Positions 1 to 9,033 are shown, counted from the first letter of the stretch. The stretch: DNA of 64,000 nucleotides from Rhodococcus oxybenzonivorans (GCF_003130705.1 NZ_CP021354.1:3472001-3536000); one strand, 5' to 3'. The notes: generated by a model from the letters alone, not told the origin. Numbers and translations are program-made.

Positions 1-46
1 TCGGCGCACAACCGACACGAAGGAGACGCGATGACCATGACTGGAA
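1..46 (+). other. Orphan translation start at the window edge
   Basis: A good ribosome-binding site (AAGGAG, 20-25) lies six bases before an ATG at 31, but the frame closes after about 15 codons inside the 3' end of the convergent phaZ gene. It looks like the beginning of a gene cut off by recombination next to phaZ. The original gene cannot be identified. Confidence 0.3.
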
Positions 47-874
47 TCAGTTGGATGCTCGCAGGAACATTTCGATGATCGGAGCAGATCGCTCCGGACT
101 GTCGAGGAGCAGTAGATGGCCTGCCTGCTTCAGGACTCGCAGGTCCGAGTTGCGAATCAGGCGTTTGAGTATGTGTTGGTTTCCGATCTTGACGATCGGG
201 TCGTCGTCCCCTGCGACGATCAAGGTCGGTTGGGAGATGCGCGATGCGAGAGGGAATGTGGAAAAGGTACCGGCAGCGAGTAGTTGGAATGCATATCCTG
301 CCCAGCTCGGCGGATGGTGCAGGCGGCGGGCTACCTCCGCCTCCACGAGTGATGGGTCGTGCCGGAAGCGGCCGCCGTAGGTGTCGGGAGCGATGCTGGC
401 AAGGTACTCAGCGCAGTAGTAGCGCTTCGGTGTGAGTAGTCTCGCGGCGACTTCGAGGTCCGCCGGGATGCAGGTGACCCCCGGACCGGTGCATGCCAAC
501 ACCAGTTTTCGGACGGTGCCGGGATGCTGAGCAGCCAGTTGCTGGGCGAGTAGACCACCCCACGAGTAGCCCAGTACATCTGCTCGGGGCAGCTTCAGAT
601 TCTGCAGCAGTAGACGGACGAACAGCGCGCAGTGCGTCATCGTCGGTGGAAACCACGGAAGTGAGGAGTCCCCGGTTCCGGGGAAGTCGAACATCACCAC
701 TGACCGCTCGGGAAACCATCCCGCGAGCGGTTCCCACATATCGAGGTGACCCCCGATGCCCATGATCATCAGTAGTGGCGGGCCGGTTCCTTGTATTTTG
801 ACCCGGACCTTCATCGGGCCCACCCGAAGGTACCCGGTGCAGCCGGCCTGCTGCCGATCCTCTCGGCCGCTCAC
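47..874 (-). CDS. phaZ: Intracellular medium-chain PHA depolymerase, alpha/beta hydrolase
   Basis: Predicted 275-aa cytoplasmic hydrolase that releases 3-hydroxy acids from stored polyhydroxyalkanoate. The nucleophile elbow GYSWGG puts the catalytic serine at about residue 104; the acid lies in AGDDDP (223-225) and the histidine in AGHLL (253). The stretches SPKRYY-like (LTPKRYY), IAPxTYGG and QPTLIVAGDDDP follow the layout I remember for Pseudomonas medium-chain PhaZ, and the length is normal. The start is GTG at 874; a later ATG at 814 would cut into the first strand. It is last in the phaC / acyl-CoA ligase / phaZ operon, 52 bp after the ligase, so polymer making and breaking are probably transcribed together. 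A general esterase is the main alternative. Confidence 0.82.
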   Translation of the reverse strand: MSGREDRQQAGCTGYLRVGPMKVRVKIQGTGPPLLMIMGIGGHLDMWEPLAGWFPERSVVMFDFPGTGDSSLPWFPPTMTHCALFVRLLLQNLKLPRADVLGYSWGGLLAQQLAAQHPGTVRKLVLACTGPGVTCIPADLEVAARLLTPKRYYCAEYLASIAPDTYGGRFRHDPSLVEAEVARRLHHPPSWAGYAFQLLAAGTFSTFPLASRISQPTLIVAGDDDPIVKIGNQHILKRLIRNSDLRVLKQAGHLLLLDSPERSAPIIEMFLRASN

Positions 875-926
875 CTGCCCACTGCTTTCCGGCGGAGCGG
901 CCGGCCAGAACGATGTCGAAACATGC

Positions 927-2525
927 TTAGGACCCGTCTAGTGCGCGCAGTACCTTCTTGTCGAACTTACCGACCGCTGTTTTGGGGATTTCATCGATCA
1001 CCTCGACGCGGTCGGGTAGCTGCCACCGAGGAAATCCCGTTGTTTCGAGGTGCTGTCGTATCATCTCGAGTTCAATGCTTTTCCCGGGTCGAGGTACCAC
1101 GTAGGCGACTGGTCGTTCCCCCCATTTCGGGTCTGGCGCAGCGACTACCGCGGCCTCGATCACGGCGGGCATCGCCATGATTGCCGCCTCCATATCTACC
1201 GAGGAGATCCATTCGCCGCCGGACTTGATGAGGTCCTTGGTTCGGTCGGAGATGACGAAGTAGCCGTCGGGTGACCCGATCGCGACGTCACCTGTCACGA
1301 ACCACCCATCCTCGGTGAAGTTCTCGGCACCTCGCCCATGCAGATATTCGTCGGTGACCCAAGGGCCGCGTACCTCCAGGGCGCCCATCGATGCACCGTC
1401 GAATGCCAGCGCATTGCCGTCCTCGTCGCGCAATCGAACCAGGACGCCGGGGAGTGGAAGTCCGGCTTGGCGCCGAGCTGCATGTGTGACCGACTCCTCG
1501 GTCCATGACCGCATCCGATGCTGTGGCCACGCGACACTCGCGAGCGGCGAGGTCTCCGTCATTCCCCACGCCTGCACCAACGGTATGCCCAACTTTCTCG
1601 AGTAGTGCTCGATCAACGCGGCTGGTGGTTGGCTCCCGCCAGAGATGATGTGCCGCAGGTGTTCATTCGCGCCGGGCCGTCGTTCGAGTTCGTCGGCGAC
1701 CGAGACCCACACGGTGGGTACTCCGGCGCTCACGGTGACCTGCTCGTCGAGTAGAAGGTCGACGAAGGGAGCGGCTTCGAGCGGCCCGCCGAAGAAGACG
1801 AGTTTGGCGCCGACACCAACGGCTGCGAATGGCAAACCCCAGGCACTGGCGTGAAACATCGGTACCTGCGGGAGCACGCTGTCGCCGGGACCGACGCATA
1901 TGCCGGCGGCCGAGGTCACCGCCAGGGCGTGCAGGAACAGTGAACGGTGTGTCGAGACCACTCCCTTGGGCTGTCCCGTCGTGCCGGAGGTGTAGCACAG
2001 GCTTGCTGGCTGTCGCTCGTCCAGCTCCGGAGCAGCATAGTCCGACTCGGCCTCGGCGAGCAGCTGTTCGTAGGCCACGATCGTAGAATCGGCGGCAGCG
2101 GCGGCATCATCGGTCAGGACCACGATGTGCGTCAGGCTCGGTACGCGTGGTGCGATCTGCTCGATCAGCGGCAGGAACTCGGGGTCCACGAGGACGGCGA
2201 CGTCGCCCGCGTCGCGCAGGATGAACGCGAGCTCGTCCGGCGACAGTCGGACGTTGAGGGTATGCAGTACTCGTCCAGTGCACGGAACTGCGAAGTAGGC
2301 TTCGAGGTGCCGGTAGCTGTTCCAGGCGAGTGTCGCCACCACGGCACCGGGAGCAATGCCCATGGTGTCGAACGCATTCATCAACTTTCTGGTGCGCTCC
2401 GAGAAGTTGCCATACGTGTAGCGAAACAGTTCACCGCCGGGCTGGCGGCTCACAATCTCCGAATGGCGATGATGCGTAGCGGCGCCTTCGAAAAGGAGCC
2501 ATGTTGTCAGTGGCACATCCATCAT
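927..2525 (-). CDS. AMP-forming medium/long-chain acyl-CoA ligase
   Basis: ANL-superfamily acyl-CoA synthetase of about 532 aa that activates fatty or hydroxy acids to CoA thioesters. The adenylation loop [11 protein letters not shown], the motif [10 protein letters not shown], the hinge-side TGDVA and the C-terminal catalytic lysine in [10 protein letters not shown] are all visible. The MMDVPLT opening resembles AlkK-type ligases. The reading frame is open to 2564, but the start at ATG 2525 (or 2522) is preferred because AGGA sits eight bases upstream of it, just past the phaC stop. Its place between phaC and phaZ suggests it reactivates acids released from the polymer, or feeds exogenous acids to the synthase. 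Chain-length specificity cannot be read from the sequence. Confidence 0.85.
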   Translation of the reverse strand: MMDVPLTTWLLFEGAATHHRHSEIVSRQPGGELFRYTYGNFSERTRKLMNAFDTMGIAPGAVVATLAWNSYRHLEAYFAVPCTGRVLHTLNVRLSPDELAFILRDAGDVAVLVDPEFLPLIEQIAPRVPSLTHIVVLTDDAAAAADSTIVAYEQLLAEAESDYAAPELDERQPASLCYTSGTTGQPKGVVSTHRSLFLHALAVTSAAGICVGPGDSVLPQVPMFHASAWGLPFAAVGVGAKLVFFGGPLEAAPFVDLLLDEQVTVSAGVPTVWVSVADELERRPGANEHLRHIISGGSQPPAALIEHYSRKLGIPLVQAWGMTETSPLASVAWPQHRMRSWTEESVTHAARRQAGLPLPGVLVRLRDEDGNALAFDGASMGALEVRGPWVTDEYLHGRGAENFTEDGWFVTGDVAIGSPDGYFVISDRTKDLIKSGGEWISSVDMEAAIMAMPAVIEAAVVAAPDPKWGERPVAYVVPRPGKSIELEMIRQHLETTGFPRWQLPDRVEVIDEIPKTAVGKFDKKVLRALDGS

Positions 2526-2535
2526 CGGCCGAATC

Positions 2536-4290
2536 CTATTCTGTGACGTAGCGTCCTGGGGCATCCATCCGTGGTGGATACGCGTGATTGCCGAGGGCTT
2601 TCGGCGGGTCGGTCACATCGCCCGATCTTTCCTGACTCCACGCAGCCCAGTCCTCCCACCACGATCCGTCGTGCCGTTGCGCTCCCTGCAACCACACTTC
2701 CGGGTCCGGCGCAGGCGCGCCGTTCGCGTAGTATGTCGCTTTCGGACTGCCGGGCGGATTGATCAGGGCCTGGATGTGGCCGCTGTTGGACAGCACGAAG
2801 CGGACCGCTCCGCCGAAATGCCGCGTCGCGGCGAACGCGGACTCCCACGGAACGAGATGGTCGGTCCGCGCGCCGACCACGTACATGTCGTTCTTGACTT
2901 TTCCGAGATCGATCGGAGTGCCGAGTACGCTCGCGCGCCCGGCGTCGACCAAGGCGTTGTTCAACCACATGTCCAAGAAGGTGGCATGAAGTGCGGCGGG
3001 CATGTTCGTGGCATCACTGTTCCACGCGAGCACATCGAAGGCAGGCGGATTCTGTCCCAGCAGGTAGTTCGACACGACGTAGTTCCAGATCAGATCGTTC
3101 GGGCGCACGAAGGCAAACATCTTTGCCAGACTGTCACCGCTGAGCACACCGCGATGGCGGGAACGACGGAGAGCAGCTTCGACGGTGCGTTCACTCGCGA
3201 ACATATTCAAGGTGCTGTTCACGTCGGTGTCGACGAGAGTGACGCCGAGTGTGGCGGCGTTGACCAGATCTGGCTCAATCATCGCCAGATGCGATAACAC
3301 CGACGAGGTCGTCATCCCACCAGCGCAGAACCCGGCAATATTCACCGAGCGCGAACCGGTGATGTTACCCGCAATCCTCATAGCCTCGATGCAGGCGGCG
3401 GCGTAGTCGTCTAAGTCCCAATCACGCTGCCGGGAAGTGGGATTGCGCCACGAGATACAGAATATCTGAAGCCCTTGGCTCACCGCGTACTCCACGAAGC
3501 TGCGGCCTGGCGCGAGGTCGAGGAAGTAGTAGCGGTTGATTTGCGGCGGGATCAGCACAGTGGGAACGCTGCGTACGTGCGAGGCGCCCGGAGAGTACTG
3601 AATGAGTTCGAACATCGGTGAGCGGTAGACGACGGCGCCGGGAGTTGCGGCGGTGTTGACTCCGAGCTCGAAGGGGCGTGTGTCGACCTGTGATGGCATG
3701 CCGCCGTTATGACGGACGTCGTGCAAGAAATGGCGCCCGCCGGCAACGAGGGACTGACCGCGAGTTTCGATCATTGTTCGTTGCGCAACAGGGTTCAGCA
3801 GTAGATTGTTCGTCGGCGCCGCGGCTTCGATGACCTGCATGAGCGCGAACTTGGCCCGCTCGGCCGACTTTTCATCGAGGTCGAGCCGATCGACCGATCC
3901 AAGGACGGCATCACGAGTCAACACGTAGGTCTGCGCGACCCGTTTCCAGACCGGTGAATCGGCCCATACCCGGTCCTCGAAGCGTCGATCTCTCGGATGC
4001 GGCGTGACGGCCGACCTGCCAGCGAGGACACGTGCTTCCTCGGCCGCCCAGCTCTGAACCGAACCGGCCACTACTTTCGGACGTTTGATCAGCGCGCCGA
4101 CCCAGCGAGCGCCAGCGCTCGTCACCTGCCCGAGAGTGAGGCCGACGAACGGATTCGCACCGCGGACCGAATCAACGAGAATCTCTTGATCAGCATCGGG
4201 TTCATTGGGAAGGCGTTGTGGTGCCGGATCTCTCCCGGCTCTGGGTTGTGCCACGAAGCGTGCAGCTGGTGGCGAGTCGTCAGTTCCCAC
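2536..4290 (-). CDS. phaC: Polyhydroxyalkanoate synthase, class I/II type
   Basis: A 584-aa synthase polymerising 3-hydroxyacyl-CoA into PHA on the granule surface. The lipase-like box GFCAGG places the catalytic cysteine at about residue 322; the aspartate is in GARTDHLVPW and the histidine in SNSGHIQ. IPPQINRYYFLDLAPGRS and the ISWRNP motif are typical. The length matches single-subunit class I/II enzymes, so no PhaE or PhaR partner is expected. The start is GTG at 4290 with AGGAG eight bases upstream, overlapping the stop of a 29-codon leader. It heads the phaC / ligase / phaZ operon, and the promoter carries the TGTCTC palindrome shared with the activator and BVMO genes. No phasin or PhaB/PhaJ gene is adjacent. 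Confidence 0.93.
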   Translation of the reverse strand: MGTDDSPPAARFVAQPRAGRDPAPQRLPNEPDADQEILVDSVRGANPFVGLTLGQVTSAGARWVGALIKRPKVVAGSVQSWAAEEARVLAGRSAVTPHPRDRRFEDRVWADSPVWKRVAQTYVLTRDAVLGSVDRLDLDEKSAERAKFALMQVIEAAAPTNNLLLNPVAQRTMIETRGQSLVAGGRHFLHDVRHNGGMPSQVDTRPFELGVNTAATPGAVVYRSPMFELIQYSPGASHVRSVPTVLIPPQINRYYFLDLAPGRSFVEYAVSQGLQIFCISWRNPTSRQRDWDLDDYAAACIEAMRIAGNITGSRSVNIAGFCAGGMTTSSVLSHLAMIEPDLVNAATLGVTLVDTDVNSTLNMFASERTVEAALRRSRHRGVLSGDSLAKMFAFVRPNDLIWNYVVSNYLLGQNPPAFDVLAWNSDATNMPAALHATFLDMWLNNALVDAGRASVLGTPIDLGKVKNDMYVVGARTDHLVPWESAFAATRHFGGAVRFVLSNSGHIQALINPPGSPKATYYANGAPAPDPEVWLQGAQRHDGSWWEDWAAWSQERSGDVTDPPKALGNHAYPPRMDAPGRYVTE

Positions 4291-4369
4291 GGCGTCTCTC
4301 CTGGTGGTGGTGGATATGAGCTGTATCGGGGACGCACGCCTCGTCGCCGCCGCGGGCCAATTGGTCCAC
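4280..4369 (-). pseudogene. 29-codon leader, remnant of the activator gene's start
   Basis: A GTG-started frame with GAGGAGG upstream begins V-D-Q-L-A, matching M-D-Q-L-A at the start of the AcoR-type regulator at 7781. The DNA from here through the operator aligns without gaps to the regulator's 5' region, about 80 % identical by eye. After five codons the similarity ends. The frame stops (TGA 4282-4280) inside the phaC start, which would allow translational coupling. Best read as a duplicated promoter and start segment captured in front of phaC. Confidence 0.6.
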
Positions 4370-4409
4370 CGGCACCTCCTCGAATTGTGACGACAATCTC
4401 ACGGCATCC

Positions 4410-4463
4410 ATGCTAGGTGCGGTTGGGAGGGGTCACCGTGTCTCAGAACGAGACACGGTGACC
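4410..4463 (-). promoter_or_regulatory. phaC promoter with TGTCTC palindrome (site A)
   Basis: A perfect 14-bp inverted repeat (4431-4444 and 4450-4463, 5-nt loop) contains TGTCTCAGAACGAGACA at 4439-4455. On the minus strand a TAGCAT hexamer (4410-4415) lies 23 nt downstream of it, the same layout as at the regulator promoter. This is the predicted activator site for the PHA operon. It also lies about 190 bp upstream of the divergent crotonase gene. Confidence 0.7.
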
Positions 4464-4644
4464 GTCTCGGCGCGCGGCCGGGGCGAATCTCAGGCGCCGA
4501 GAAACCGCAGGACAAGCGCATCTCTGATGAGCTACGCTGCGCGAGTACGCATCCCAGGACCCGCTGCGAATCCACATTGAATCGAAAAAGCGATGAAGGT
4601 TTTCAGCGCACCACATTTGCACGCCAAACTCTCGAAGGATACGG

Positions 4645-5370
4645 ATGTCCCTTCTTACTGACACTGTTGAACCCGGTATCCGCGTGTTGACGATCGATAG
4701 ACCAATCAAACGCAACGCCTTAGATATTGAGACCTACGTTGCGCTGGCCGAGGGTATTGTGGAAGCCGACCGCGACCCTGAAGTCCGCGTCATGATAGTT
4801 ACCGGAAGTGGTGGAGTCTTCACCGCCGGAAACGATTTGATCGACTTCCGGAATCATCCCGATTCCACCGCAGCGTTCGATCTCTTGCGCACCCTGGTCG
4901 CGACAGAAAAACCGATTGTCGCAGCAGTCGAGGGTTTTGCGGTCGGCATCGGCGCCAGCATGCTTCTTCACTGCGACTTAGCTTTCGCGGGCAACTCGAC
5001 TATCTTTTCTTTGCCGTTTGTAACTCTAGGCCTGACCCCAGAAGGCGCCACAACGCTCTTGCTGCCACGAATCGCCGGTGTCAAATTGGCCACCGAATTG
5101 TTGATGCTCGGCAAGAAATTCGACTCGGCCCGCGCCGAAGGGGCCGGCCTGATAAACCGCGCCGTCGCTGACGGAGCCGCATTTGCGACAGCACTCGAAG
5201 CTGCACACTCTCTCCAGGAACTGCCCTCCGAATCGGTGCGTATAACCAAACGTCTCCTCCACCGCGACCGACTCGACGTACTACAGGTAATCGACGAGGA
5301 AGCCGAACTGTTCCGGCAACGTTGTCGCTCGGTAGAAGCGAAAGCCGCAATCGCGCGCTTTCTCGAGTAA
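4645..5370 (+). CDS. Enoyl-CoA hydratase/isomerase (crotonase family)
   Basis: A 241-aa crotonase-fold protein that should act on an acyl-CoA double bond or related step. The oxyanion-hole segments are VTGSGGVFTAGNDL (around 50-64) and AVEGFAVGIGASML (around 94-107). A following LPFVTLGLTPEGAT segment is typical of ECH and delta-isomerase members. It starts at ATG 4645 after AAGGAT. The gene is divergent from phaC and shares its upstream region, so it may supply monomers or belong to the same regulon, but no operator faces it closely. Base composition is visibly less GC-rich than the neighbours and a resolvase relic lies just downstream, both hints of separate acquisition. Substrate unknown. 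Confidence 0.85.
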   Translation: MSLLTDTVEPGIRVLTIDRPIKRNALDIETYVALAEGIVEADRDPEVRVMIVTGSGGVFTAGNDLIDFRNHPDSTAAFDLLRTLVATEKPIVAAVEGFAVGIGASMLLHCDLAFAGNSTIFSLPFVTLGLTPEGATTLLLPRIAGVKLATELLMLGKKFDSARAEGAGLINRAVADGAAFATALEAAHSLQELPSESVRITKRLLHRDRLDVLQVIDEEAELFRQRCRSVEAKAAIARFLE

Positions 5371-5449
5371 ACCCGAGGGCACGACAAAGAGAATGATGTT
5401 CGACGCGACCGCAATATTCACGCGCACACAGCTTGGCTAGGGGCCGGCA

Positions 5450-5765
5450 CGTTACTGCATGCCCATAGGTATCGATGGTGCGCGACACTTCCGGCATGCC
5501 GATGATCTGCGCGACGGTGTGATCGCCTGCGTCGTATCGTTGAGCGAGCTCGGTCTGGTCCGAGCTGAGATTCCGAGGACGGCGACCCTTACGGCCGCGG
5601 GCCCGAGCGCTGGCCGCCAACCCGTCGCGGGTGTTCGCGACGATCAACTAATGCCGGAACTTCTGCCAGGACGGACAGCATGCCGAACATCGCGCGGCCC
5701 TTGGCACGGCGTCGGCACAGGTTGTCGACGCTTCCGACGGACCGAAACCGCGGGCGGAGTGGATG
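5450..5765 (-). pseudogene. Degraded serine resolvase (Tn3-type) C-terminal fragment
   Basis: On the minus strand one frame reads GRAMFGMLSVLAE (5663-5700) and, after a frame change, another reads LIVANTRDGLAAxARARGRKGR and continues into a helix-turn-helix-like stretch (HTVAQIIGMPEVSRTI). This order matches the end of the catalytic domain and the DNA-binding domain of serine resolvases. The N-terminal catalytic serine region is missing. It is a relic of a mobile element, not an active gene. The rest of 5371-6032 holds nothing I can support. Confidence 0.7.
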
Positions 5766-6032
5766 TCAATAGGGGACTTTCGACGCGATTTACGAAGTTG
5801 CAGCCGACCCGGCTGGCGTTAGCGCCCAAGGTGGCCAGGAGAAGGCCCGAGCAATGAGCGGACTATTTGGGGGCCTACCAGGGAGGATCGTCGCAGAATT
5901 CTTTGGAGCGCTGATCGTTGTCTTGCTGCGCAGCTCAGTCGGGTGACAGATGGCCCAATGCGAAAGTGAGATACTTTGCAAACCAGCGGAGCGTCTGCAT
6001 CCTGGCGCGACCCCCAGGTGTACTCCAGGGGG

Positions 6033-7781
6033 TCAGTGGGCAAGCACCTCACCGCTCGAGATCTCGAGCGTTCGCAGCTTGCGGTAGAGGGTCGCTCGAC
6101 CGATCCCGAGGATCTTCGCAGCGTCGGTGCGATTGTTCTGCACGCTGGCCAGGGCGTCGATGATGAGGTCGCGCTCACCCTGCTCCAGAGGTGTGAGCTG
6201 TCGGCGATGGGATCGCTTGAGGACCCACGCCGGCAGGTGCTTTACGTCGATGCCACCGCGCCCGGCACCGTCCACCGCAGCCTTGAGGACATCGCGGAGC
6301 TCGGAGGTGTTCCCGGGCCAGGAGTATCGCATGAGTGCCTGCACGGCCGGCAGACCGCACCCGGTACGTCGGTCGGGCGCGAGTTCGGCGAGCAGCGCCG
6401 GCACCAGGTCGGCGATGTCCTCGTGTCGTTGGCGCAGCGGGGGCAGCCAGACGTTGTGCGCGAACGCGGCCAGCGTGCGCTCCGTTGCCCCGGACGGAGA
6501 GTCGTCACAGGTGGCGATGATGCGGCCACCAGGAACGTCATCGCGCAGGTGGTCGGTGAGCTGGGAGCCTACTGCGTCGCTCAGCCGGTCGATCCGTCGC
6601 AGGAGAACGTCGTCGCCTCGCACCAGTGCTTCCCGGAGCTCTGCCATGAGTGCGTCGTCGGTCTCCGCCTGACCGGTGCAGACGAACTCGCTCAGCATTC
6701 CGGTTGCCGGCGCGCGGTGGTGAATTTGACGTGCCACCGTGGTCTTGCCCGTGCCGAGCTCGCCGGAGACGACGACGGGCCGGGTGCTCTCGGCGACCTT
6801 CTCGATCTGTGTGAGGACGTGCTGCCACTGGGGACTACGGCCGACCAGTCCGGTCGGCCGCTCACCGGGCGACGGTTGCGTGGCCGACATCTGCCGGGCG
6901 GCTGGTACTCTGACCGGCGCCAGGCGTGCGACCACGCCCTGCTCGGCGCTCGCCCCGACGTCGACCACGGTAATCCGCACCCGGTATTCGCCCCCGAGCA
7001 GGCTCACTGTTCCATCCTCACGCCCGCGCGCGAGCAGACTTCGCGCGGCATCCCAGAGGAGCGCCTGGTCGGTCGAGCCGAGCAGCTGGAGCGCGGCGGT
7101 GTTGGCCAGGAAGAAGTCGGGGCGCAGCGCCACGACCGGTCCGCGGTGAGTGCGCGATCCGTGGACGAACCCCTCCATCAGGGCCTGTTCCGCCGCTGAC
7201 GACAGATATGCCAGACGAGTCTCGATGTGCTTGGCGGCCTCGACGACGAACGGCGCCATGAGCGGGTCGTAGTCGCTGGCGAGGCAGGTGAAGTCGAGGA
7301 TGCCTTCGACGCGGCCCGAGGTGGGGTGCCGGATCGGGACGCCGACGCACGCGAACCCCTTCAGGAAGTCCGCGTAATGCTCCTCGCCTCGGACCACGAT
7401 GACGCGGGACTCCTCGAGCGCAGTACCGACGCCGTTGGTGCCGGTGAACTCCTCGGGGAACTCGAAGCCCGGCGCAATGTGGGCCCGGTCCAACGAGTGG
7501 TTCAGCGACTTCATACCGACCCATCGCTGCAGGACCCGCGCGTCCGGGTCGGCGAGGAACACGCTGTGGTGCGTGTCCGCCAAGCTCACCACGAGGCGGT
7601 CGAGCACGGGCCGGGCGGCTCGGATAAGGCGGGAGTCGTCATCAAAGTCCGGGTTGTACCGGATCAGGGCAAGATCCAGGTCCGACGCCAGACCACACGC
7701 CGAGGACCGCATCCAGGATCGCTCGATGTACGGCCGCAGCGGCACGGCGCCGCTTCCGGGTAGCGGGGCCAACTGGTCCAT
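6033..7781 (-). CDS. AcoR-type GAF/AAA+/Fis transcriptional activator
   Basis: A 582-aa regulator. The N-terminal half (about 40-320) has the sensor layout of AcoR-like activators (ERSW near residue 20, GMKSLNHSLD, GTNGVGTALEE). A central AAA+ region has Walker A GELGTGKT but is short and lacks the GAFTGA loop needed for sigma-54 contact. The C-terminus (ERDLIIDAL..RTDAAKILGIGRATLYRKL) is a Fis-type helix-turn-helix. The frame is open to 8342, but ATG 7781 follows GAGGAGG by a normal spacing and lies just after a TAGCAT promoter. Its own promoter carries the TGTCTC palindrome, as do the phaC, SDR and BVMO promoters, so it is the likely regulator of all four. The effector is unknown. Confidence 0.85.
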   Translation of the reverse strand: MDQLAPLPGSGAVPLRPYIERSWMRSSACGLASDLDLALIRYNPDFDDDSRLIRAARPVLDRLVVSLADTHHSVFLADPDARVLQRWVGMKSLNHSLDRAHIAPGFEFPEEFTGTNGVGTALEESRVIVVRGEEHYADFLKGFACVGVPIRHPTSGRVEGILDFTCLASDYDPLMAPFVVEAAKHIETRLAYLSSAAEQALMEGFVHGSRTHRGPVVALRPDFFLANTAALQLLGSTDQALLWDAARSLLARGREDGTVSLLGGEYRVRITVVDVGASAEQGVVARLAPVRVPAARQMSATQPSPGERPTGLVGRSPQWQHVLTQIEKVAESTRPVVVSGELGTGKTTVARQIHHRAPATGMLSEFVCTGQAETDDALMAELREALVRGDDVLLRRIDRLSDAVGSQLTDHLRDDVPGGRIIATCDDSPSGATERTLAAFAHNVWLPPLRQRHEDIADLVPALLAELAPDRRTGCGLPAVQALMRYSWPGNTSELRDVLKAAVDGAGRGGIDVKHLPAWVLKRSHRRQLTPLEQGERDLIIDALASVQNNRTDAAKILGIGRATLYRKLRTLEISSGEVLAH

Positions 7782-7821
7782 CGGCGCCTCCTCACAATGT
7801 GACGGCTGTCTCACCACTTCC

Positions 7822-7867
7822 ATGCTAGGCGCGGCTCGGAGGGGTCGCACTGTCTCAGAATGAGACA
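7822..7867 (-). promoter_or_regulatory. Activator-gene promoter with perfect TGTCTC palindrome (site B)
   Basis: TGTCTCAGAATGAGACA (7851-7867) is a perfect 7-3-7 palindrome. A TAGCAT hexamer (minus strand, 7822-7827) lies 23 nt downstream and the ribosome-binding site soon after. This implies autoregulation. The downstream region is near-identical to the phaC upstream region. Confidence 0.7.
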
Positions 7868-8144
7868 CTCTATGGAACCTTGGTGATCTGACGGCCGCCG
7901 TGGCGCAGACACTCGGCCACATGGCGAGCGGCACCGTCGACGCGCCGGATCGCGGCAACACCGCTGCCGGCCACATCGCCGAGTTGCGCTGCCGCCGGGA
8001 GCGAGCGAACGGGTTCATCCAGTCGTCCTCACGCTCTCGCCTGTGCCGCACCGAATAGGCCCACACGCGGTCAGCCTCTGCGTCCAAGGGAGACGGACTT
8101 CGCGGGTCCGAGGAGAGCTCGTCGTTCGTGAGCCCCCGGATCGA
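7868..8144. other. Spacer between the activator promoter and the SDR promoter, no supported gene
   Basis: No intact gene is seen. A minus-strand frame ending at 7870 gives about 50 protein-like residues without a start and after a stop; it may be a decayed gene end but matches no family I recognise. Confidence 0.4.
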
Positions 8145-8189
8145 TGTCTCATTTTGGGACGGGGAGGACCGCCAGCACGGGACCAGGAT
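8145..8189 (+). promoter_or_regulatory. SDR promoter with imperfect TGTCTC palindrome (site C)
   Basis: TGTCTCATTTTGGGACG (8145-8161) keeps the left half of the operator and five of seven bases of the right half. A CAGGAT hexamer (8184-8189) follows after 22 nt, the spacing seen at the other three sites. The SDR gene starts at 8227. Confidence 0.55.
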
Positions 8190-8226
8190 CGGTCGTGACC
8201 CGGGTTGGCGACAGAGGAGGACAGAC

Positions 8227-9033
8227 GTGAGCGAAGATTTCAGCGGACGGACGATGGTGATGTCAGGCGGAAGCCGCGGCATCGGCCTGGCCACGGCTCT
8301 CGAGTTCGCCCGCCGTGGCGGCAACGTTGCGCTGCTCGCCAAGACCGATCAACCCCACCCGCAACTTCCCGGCACGCTGCACACCGCTGTCGCTGCAATC
8401 GAGGGGGCCGGCGGCCGCGCCATCGGAGTCCTCGGCGATGTCCGATCCGAAGAGGACACCCAGCGAATGGTCGCCAAGGCCGTTGCCGAGTTCGGCGGAA
8501 TCGATGTGGTCGTCAACAACGCCAGCGCGATCCACCTCGGCGGCAGCCTGGCCACGTCGACGAAGAAGTTCACTCTGATGCATGAGGTCAACGTCCGCGG
8601 GACGTGGCTGCTCACCACCGCGGCGCTCCCTCACTTACGACAGAACTCCGGCCACATCGTCACACTGTCCCCACCCCTGAATCTGGCCCCGCACTGGCTG
8701 GGAGCGCATCCGGCGTACACGACCTCGAAGTACGGCATGACGCTGCTGACGCTCGGCTGGGCCGCCGAGTTCGCCGACGACGGCGTGTCGGCGTGCTGTC
8801 TGTGGCCCGAGACCCTGATCGGCACCGCCGCGGTGACCAACGTGGTCGGCGGCGTCGACGGTGCTCGTTCCCCTGAAATCATGGCGGATGCCACCATGAT
8901 CCTCATCCAGAAGGCGGCGCGCGAGACGAGCGGTCGGACGTTCATTGACGCCGACGTCCTTCGCGACGCGGGGTTCCCCGATATGAGCAGGTACGGCGGG
9001 GAGGCACCGACCAAGGATATCTTCGTCGACTGA
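8227..9033 (+). CDS. HSDL2-like short-chain dehydrogenase/reductase
   Basis: A 268-aa NAD(P)-dependent Rossmann-fold oxidoreductase. It has SGGSRGIG (glycine-rich loop, about 13-20), NNAS (about 98-101) and the catalytic YTTSK. The KTDQPHPxLPGTL stretch after the second strand and the PHWLGAHPAYTTSKYGM segment are characteristic of the HSDL2-like group. The start is GTG 8227 with AGGAGG six bases upstream; the frame is open to 8128 but that extension lies across the promoter. The upstream operator places it in the activator regulon, so it may oxidise the alcohol precursor of the BVMO ketone or act on a branched acyl intermediate. Substrate is not known. Confidence 0.85.
   Translation: MSEDFSGRTMVMSGGSRGIGLATALEFARRGGNVALLAKTDQPHPQLPGTLHTAVAAIEGAGGRAIGVLGDVRSEEDTQRMVAKAVAEFGGIDVVVNNASAIHLGGSLATSTKKFTLMHEVNVRGTWLLTTAALPHLRQNSGHIVTLSPPLNLAPHWLGAHPAYTTSKYGMTLLTLGWAAEFADDGVSACCLWPETLIGTAAVTNVVGGVDGARSPEIMADATMILIQKAARETSGRTFIDADVLRDAGFPDMSRYGGEAPTKDIFVD

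Noticed and set aside
7870..8035. Protein-like minus-strand frame after the activator promoter
   Set aside because: About 50 plausible residues but no start, preceded by a stop, and no family match; too weak to list as a pseudogene.
7782..8342. N-terminal extension of the AcoR-type regulator
   Set aside because: The extension crosses the operator and promoter of its own gene; ATG 7781 has a strong ribosome-binding site.
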